Source: Thermoanaerobacterales bacterium
GTDB taxonomy: Bacteria > Bacillota > Thermosediminibacteria > Thermosediminibacterales > Tepidanaerobacteraceae
NCBI GenBank assembly: GCA_012841995.1
Contig: DUTQ01000016.1
Span: 1-9,408, forward strand
Length of the DNA: 9,408 nucleotides
Direction of reading: 5' to 3'
Part shown: positions 5,928 to 9,408 of the stretch, one piece after another
Layout of the letters: every line of letters begins with the position of its first letter
Position numbering within the stretch: position 1 is the first letter of the stretch
Translations under genes and position numbers: made by a program
The notes under the pieces: generated by a model
Seen by the model: the letters and a program-made list of their open reading frames with translations, nothing else
The model's database searches: none
Told to the model about the DNA's origin: nothing

Positions 5928-7556
5928 ATGGCTGAATTGCTTGTGAGTGATGCCTTTTTGTTATTAAAACACGATGGAGTTTATTGGGCAGCTGGCCAAA
6001 GAGGGGGAAACAGGCTAATAAATTCAGTGAATATAACTGAAATTCCTGATTGTTATGAGTGGTTTCAAAAAGGTGAAATGGTACTGACTACTCTATACCC
6101 CTATAACACTATGGATGAAAAAATAAAGTTTATTAAGAACCTAAATGAAGCAGAGGTTGCTTGTTTGGGCATTCATCCTGGAAAACATGAATCATTTGAC
6201 TTGCCCGAATATTTGAAAGTGCTTGCAGACTCATTTAATTTTCCTATATTTATTTTTGACAGAAAAGTTCCGTATTCAAGGATAATTAAGAAAATATATG
6301 AATATCTTTTAAACAAAGAACAGATTGCATTAAAAAAAGAAAAAGAAATCAACACCGCTATGAATCAGATACTTTTATCAAAAGGCGGCATAAAAGAAAT
6401 AATCGGAAAATTAGCCGATATTATTAATCTCGATGTATATTTATTGGATGAGAATTTTAAAGTGATGGAAACGTCAACAAAAAAACACAGTAATATAAGA
6501 TTTCAAAATTTACTGCCAGATCTACAAACAAGGTTGAGAAAGAATGTGGATAAGCTCCAAACCATTTTATATGAAGACCATATGGCAATTGTTTTAGCAG
6601 TAAATATAAATAAATATGTAAAAAATTTTTTAATAGCCTTTGGAAAGAGGCCCTTGACAGACAAAAAACAAGAATTATGTGAGATTGCCTTTATGAGTGC
6701 GGCAACAGCATTGAAAATGGACATACTAAAAACCTTATCTGTTATAGAGGCAGAACAAAAGCTTAAACAAGGTTTTTTTGATGATGTTATGAGCGGTTAT
6801 TATGATGATGAATTTTTACAAGATCGTGCTAAGGCTTTAGGTCTAAATATATTTGAAAAAAATTTTGTTATTGTTATTGATTTTAATTTTAAAAACAACT
6901 TACCAAATAAAACAATACATAAAGATATTGAAAGTTTAATACGTGATTCTTTTGGGTCTATTAAAAGCAGAATCATTCTCTCAATTAAAAAAAGTAAAGA
7001 ATGGATATTCCTTATTGGTTTCAAAAACAAAGAATGCAAGGGAGAAATGCTAAATAAAGAAATCCTAAATCATATATTCAAAAACATTCAAGATGAATTC
7101 TGCATTAAAAAATCACCGATAAGTATTTATATAGGAGTAAGTTCAGGAATAACAAAGATTGTAGATCTTAAAAGAGGTTATAAAGAGGCTAGATTTGCAA
7201 TTGAAATGGGAAATAAAATTTTTGATAATAACAATGTAATCTATTACGATGATTTAGGGATTTATAAATTAATATCAATACCGGATAAGGTTGAAGATAT
7301 ATTGGTGGATAATGTAATTCGAGACATATATGAATATGATAAAGATAAAAATGGAAATTTGCTTGAAACCCTTGAAAAATATTTGGATTTTAATGGTAGC
7401 ATAAAAGATGCTGCCGAGAAACTATATGTTCATCCAAATACCGTCAAATATCGAATGAAAAGGATAAAAGAAATAACTGGTGAGGATTTATTTAACGATG
7501 ACCAAAAAAGATTATATTATCATATTATGGTCAAAGCTTTAAAAATTTTAATATAA
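5928..7556 (+). CDS. PucR-family transcriptional regulator
   Basis: A 542-residue cytoplasmic regulator of the PucR/CdaR type. The N-terminal purine-catabolism PucR domain spans about 9-125 (contains NITEIPDCYEWFQKGEMVLT, 35-54), a variable GAF-like sensory stretch follows (about 150-245), then a CdaR GGDEF-like domain (about 280-440, including the GVSSGITKIVDLKRGYKEAR region), and the C-terminal PucR helix-turn-helix (about 476-535) with NGSIKDAAEKLYVHPNTVKY (489-508), the recognition region being HPNTVKYRMKRI. Such proteins activate catabolism of purines, allantoin, hydantoins or amino acids in response to substrate or nitrogen state. Neighbouring racemase, hydantoinase A and permease genes are the likely targets. 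ATG has AAGGAGG seven bases upstream. Transcribed alone, with its own promoter and terminator. The ligand is unknown. Confidence 0.93.
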   Translation: MAELLVSDAFLLLKHDGVYWAAGQRGGNRLINSVNITEIPDCYEWFQKGEMVLTTLYPYNTMDEKIKFIKNLNEAEVACLGIHPGKHESFDLPEYLKVLADSFNFPIFIFDRKVPYSRIIKKIYEYLLNKEQIALKKEKEINTAMNQILLSKGGIKEIIGKLADIINLDVYLLDENFKVMETSTKKHSNIRFQNLLPDLQTRLRKNVDKLQTILYEDHMAIVLAVNINKYVKNFLIAFGKRPLTDKKQELCEIAFMSAATALKMDILKTLSVIEAEQKLKQGFFDDVMSGYYDDEFLQDRAKALGLNIFEKNFVIVIDFNFKNNLPNKTIHKDIESLIRDSFGSIKSRIILSIKKSKEWIFLIGFKNKECKGEMLNKEILNHIFKNIQDEFCIKKSPISIYIGVSSGITKIVDLKRGYKEARFAIEMGNKIFDNNNVIYYDDLGIYKLISIPDKVEDILVDNVIRDIYEYDKDKNGNLLETLEKYLDFNGSIKDAAEKLYVHPNTVKYRMKRIKEITGEDLFNDDQKRLYYHIMVKALKILI

Positions 7557-7579
7557 AGACGGTTTGACCGTCTTTTTTT
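7555..7579 (+). terminator. terminator of the PucR-family gene
   Basis: AAAGACGGT (7555-7563), a TTG loop and ACCGTCTTT (7567-7575) with further T to 7579. The stem begins inside the stop codon of the regulator gene, an economical arrangement. Confidence 0.9.
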
Positions 7580-7652
7580 AATACAACTTTATCTTAATGT
7601 TTGCAGTAAGGATAATTGTATTGTCCCATGAAGATAAATATGTTCAATATTT

Positions 7653-7681
7653 TTGTACTGGCAGGATATTTTAAATATTAT
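7653..7681 (+). promoter_or_regulatory. candidate promoter of the racemase gene
   Basis: TTGTAC (7653-7658), 17 bp, TATTAT (7676-7681). The spacer and -10 include the odd palindrome ATATTTTAAATAT (7666-7678). TGTTCAATATT at 7641-7651 abuts the -35 and recurs exactly in the permease promoter region. The predicted untranslated leader is about 115 nt and shows no recognisable riboswitch. Confidence 0.5.
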
Positions 7682-7801
7682 GAAATCATATATAATTTAA
7701 ACAAAACTAACAATACAAATTATTTTTACAAAAAGAGAGGCGAATAAGAAATTAAGAACCCAAATATTCTATAATAAATTTAATAAGAGGGAGGAAATAA
7801 A

Positions 7802-8575
7802 ATGGCAAAAATACTTTGGGTAAATCCCCTGGTAACTGATGACAGTTTTGATATTCCTTTAAAAGAATCATTAGAACAGATAAAACAGCCGGGAAATGAA
7901 GTAGAAGTTGTATCAGTAAAAAAAGGGCCGAGACATGTGGAGTATAGATATTATGAGGCTTTAGTCCTTGCTGAAAGCCTGCATATTATCAAGCAAGCAG
8001 AGAAAGATGGCTTTGACGCTGCAGTAATGGGGTGCTTTTATGATCCTGGCCTTCATGATGCAAGAGAAATAGTAGAAGATATGGTAATAACCGCACCTGC
8101 TGAAACATGTATGCACCTGGCGGCTACAATGGCACATAAATTTTCCATAATTGTTGGCAGAAATAAATGGATCCCGCAAATGATGGATAATGTAATCTTA
8201 AATGGAATGGAACGAAAATTAGCCTCTTTTAAATCCTTGGGTTTGGGGGTGTTGGATTTTCATGCAGATGAACAAAAAACTATGAAACTAATTAAAGAAA
8301 AAGCCAAAGAAGCAGTTGTAGAAGACGGAGCTGAAGCACTGATATTGGGGTGCACTTTCCAATTTGGATTTTATAAAGAAATACAAGATTATGTAAAAGT
8401 ACCTGTATTTGACGCCATTATTGCACCTTTTAAATATGCAGAGTTCCTTGTTGAACTAAAGAATAAATTTGGATGGACATATAGTCAAATCGGCGGATAT
8501 GAAACACCTCCAATTTCTGAAATTAAACAATGGAATCTGGAGGAAGACTTTAACATCAAGGGTCTGTGGGAATAG
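7802..8575 (+). CDS. Asp/Glu/hydantoin racemase family protein
   Basis: A 257-residue cytoplasmic protein of the Asp/Glu racemase superfamily, which interconverts stereoisomers with a pair of cysteines as acid and base. The two catalytic cysteines are visible in symmetric positions: MGCFYDPGLHDARE (76-89, Cys78) and LGCTFQFG (182-189, Cys184). The early strand motif ILWVNPL (4-10) and the RHVEYRYYEALV region are typical of the hydantoin (HyuE-like) and allantoin racemase branch rather than MurI. The hydantoinase A gene downstream and the PucR regulator upstream favour hydantoin racemase, which makes both enantiomers available to a stereospecific hydantoinase. ATG has GGGAGG seven bases upstream. 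It is separated from hyuA by 374 bp containing a terminator and a permease relic, so the two are probably separate transcripts. Exact substrate is unproven. Confidence 0.85.
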   Translation: MAKILWVNPLVTDDSFDIPLKESLEQIKQPGNEVEVVSVKKGPRHVEYRYYEALVLAESLHIIKQAEKDGFDAAVMGCFYDPGLHDAREIVEDMVITAPAETCMHLAATMAHKFSIIVGRNKWIPQMMDNVILNGMERKLASFKSLGLGVLDFHADEQKTMKLIKEKAKEAVVEDGAEALILGCTFQFGFYKEIQDYVKVPVFDAIIAPFKYAEFLVELKNKFGWTYSQIGGYETPPISEIKQWNLEEDFNIKGLWE

Positions 8576-8599
8576 TATTTATCATTTCGGCTATGTATG

Positions 8600-8738
8600 A
8601 TATATTATTGATGGCATGGCTCAATTGGCTTAGCATTCCCGTAATGGCGGTTCTTATAACCCACCAACTGCTATTACATATAACTTGCTTTACATAAACC
8701 ATAGCTGGGGAAACCCAGCTAACTTTTTTATAAAGTTT
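8600..8738 (-). pseudogene. decayed NCS1 permease fragment with internal deletion
   Basis: The minus strand here translates, without an internal stop, as ...LYKKVSWVSPAMVY followed by eight residues and then SWWVIRTAITGMLSQL, in one frame. It matches two separate parts of the intact permease in this window: LEKRVSWVSPAMVY (residues 21-34) and GWWAIQTAVTG (116-126), so roughly 70 codons between them are missing. DNA similarity is direct: 8693-8724 matches 1678-1709 at 29 of 32 bases, and 8647-8672 matches 1413-1438 at 21 of 26. Similarity seems to continue weakly toward the racemase stop codon. No start codon or ribosome binding site survives, and the remaining 300 or so C-terminal residues are absent. 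It shows that a permease gene of the same family once lay between the racemase and hyuA genes, on the opposite strand. Confidence 0.8.
8702..8729 (+). terminator. terminator of the racemase gene, built from permease-derived sequence
   Basis: TAGCTGGG (8702-8709), GAAA tetraloop, CCCAGCTA (8714-8721), AC and six T. It lies 127 bp after the racemase stop. The same bases are the antisense of the relic permease KKVSWVSPAMV codons, so the hairpin and U tract derive from former coding sequence. Confidence 0.85.
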
Positions 8739-8949
8739 TAATAAAAAAGGACACTATTCAACATCTTTTAGTGTTTTCCCATAAAAATAAAATAAATTTT
8801 TATCTGTCATTGATATTGGATGGATATAATTTATACTATATTATAAATAGTAAGACAATATAAACAATCAAGAAATTTTAACACAGATTAATTATTACAA
8901 GAAAATTTAAAGACTATAATTTAAAAATATTTTACGGGAGGTATTAAAA
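8739..8949 (+). promoter_or_regulatory. upstream region and candidate promoter of hyuA
   Basis: AT-rich stretch without a gene. A candidate promoter is TTGATA (8810-8815), 16 bp, TATACT (8832-8837); TTGGAT with TATTAT (8817-8844) is an alternative. Just upstream, ATAAAAAT (8781-8788) and ATTTTTAT (8796-8803) form a perfect but purely A/T inverted repeat. GGGAGGT at 8936-8942 is the ribosome binding site for the TTG start of hyuA. Confidence 0.4.
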
Positions 8950-9408
8950 TTGGCTCATCGAATAGCGATTGATATCGGTGGAACCTTTACTGACTATGTG
9001 GCAATGAACGAAGAAACTGGGGAACTTATCGTAACAAAAGCTTCCTCTACACCCAAAAACTTTGCCGATGGTGTTATGAATGCAGCTGAAAGAGGAGGTA
9101 TTCCACTTGAAGATGCTGCATACCTGGTTCATGGAAGCACCATAGTTATAAATGCACTTACGGAAAGAAAAGGAGCAAAAACAGCTTTGATTACCACAAT
9201 GGGATATAGGGATGCTCTGGAAATAGGCAGAGCAAATAGGACCGACATGTACAACTACTATTATACCAAGCCAAAATCTTTTGTCCCAAGGAGATACAGA
9301 TTCGAAGTTGAGGAAAGATTAAACAAAGATGGAGATGTTCTCTTACCTTTAAACGAAGAAAATGTAAAACAAATAGCCGAAAAATGCAAACAAGAGGGAA
9401 TCGAAGCA
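8950..9408 (+). CDS. hyuA: hydantoinase/oxoprolinase A subunit, N-terminal part (cut by window end)
   Basis: The first 153 codons of a HyuA-like protein, open to the window edge. The family (about 680 residues) works with a HyuB partner in ATP-dependent hydrolysis of hydantoins, N-methylhydantoin or 5-oxoproline, and includes acetone carboxylase subunits. The N-terminal actin-like phosphate-binding motif IAIDIGGTFTDYV (5-17) is clear, as are the following VTKASSTPKNFADGV (29-43), LVHGSTIVINALTERKGAKT (58-77) and ALITTMGYRDALEIGR (78-93) typical of the hydantoinase N-terminal domain. The start is TTG at 8950 with GGGAGGT seven bases upstream; the next in-frame ATG would remove the phosphate-binding motif. 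Preceding PucR regulator and racemase genes fit a hydantoin catabolic cluster. Substrate cannot be fixed from the visible part. Confidence 0.92.
   Translation, partial: MAHRIAIDIGGTFTDYVAMNEETGELIVTKASSTPKNFADGVMNAAERGGIPLEDAAYLVHGSTIVINALTERKGAKTALITTMGYRDALEIGRANRTDMYNYYYTKPKSFVPRRYRFEVEERLNKDGDVLLPLNEENVKQIAEKCKQEGIEA

Noticed and set aside
8751..8774. ACACT/AGTGT inverted repeat upstream of hyuA as a second terminator
   Set aside because: The stem is only 5 bp with a long loop and no proper U tract.
8944..9132. 62-codon frame antisense to the start of hyuA
   Set aside because: It is opposite the clear hydantoinase N-terminal motif and has no supporting signals.

Overview
The window looks like chromosomal DNA from a low-GC Gram-positive bacterium, most likely a member of the Clostridia. 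The sequence is A/T-rich, most genes have strong GGAGG-type ribosome binding sites, two genes start with TTG, several units end in U-tailed hairpins, and the aroF-tyrA-aroA order is typical of Firmicutes. I cannot name the species from sequence alone.

Layout. Positions 1-101 hold two palindromic elements, one GC-rich and one REP-like. On the minus strand, 102-1780 carries a two-gene unit: an NCS1 (cytosine/hydantoin-type) permease followed by a small cupin. From about 1790 to 2096 is a divergent AT-rich promoter region. On the plus strand, a consensus promoter (2097-2125) leads into a long regulatory leader (about 2132-2410) and then the aromatic amino acid genes aroF (DAHP synthase), tyrA (prephenate dehydrogenase) and aroA (EPSP synthase), closed by a terminator at 5785-5811. 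After this come a PucR-family regulator (5928-7556, own promoter and terminator), an Asp/Glu/hydantoin racemase (7802-8575), a decayed permease fragment on the minus strand (about 8600-8738), and the start of a hydantoinase/oxoprolinase A subunit (8950 to the window end).

How the genes fit. Permease, PucR regulator, racemase and hydantoinase A suggest uptake and hydrolysis of hydantoins, or related cyclic ureides or lactams, as a nitrogen source. An unrelated biosynthetic operon for chorismate, tyrosine and phenylalanine is interleaved with this cluster.

Main discovery. The aro leader contains an unannotated 54-codon ORF (2169-2333) whose residues 13-29 are 10/17 Tyr or Phe. It is followed by a strong intrinsic terminator (2368-2400), and an upstream segment (2279-2288) can form a 10-bp antiterminator with the terminator's 5' arm. 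An upstream arm can pair with either of two copies of the same octamer, which lie in different reading frames. This is the architecture of ribosome-mediated attenuation by Tyr/Phe tRNA charging, the mechanism of proteobacterial pheA, here ahead of a Firmicute aroF operon. The second discovery is the permease relic between the racemase and hyuA: its former N-terminal coding palindrome now appears to serve as the racemase gene's terminator.
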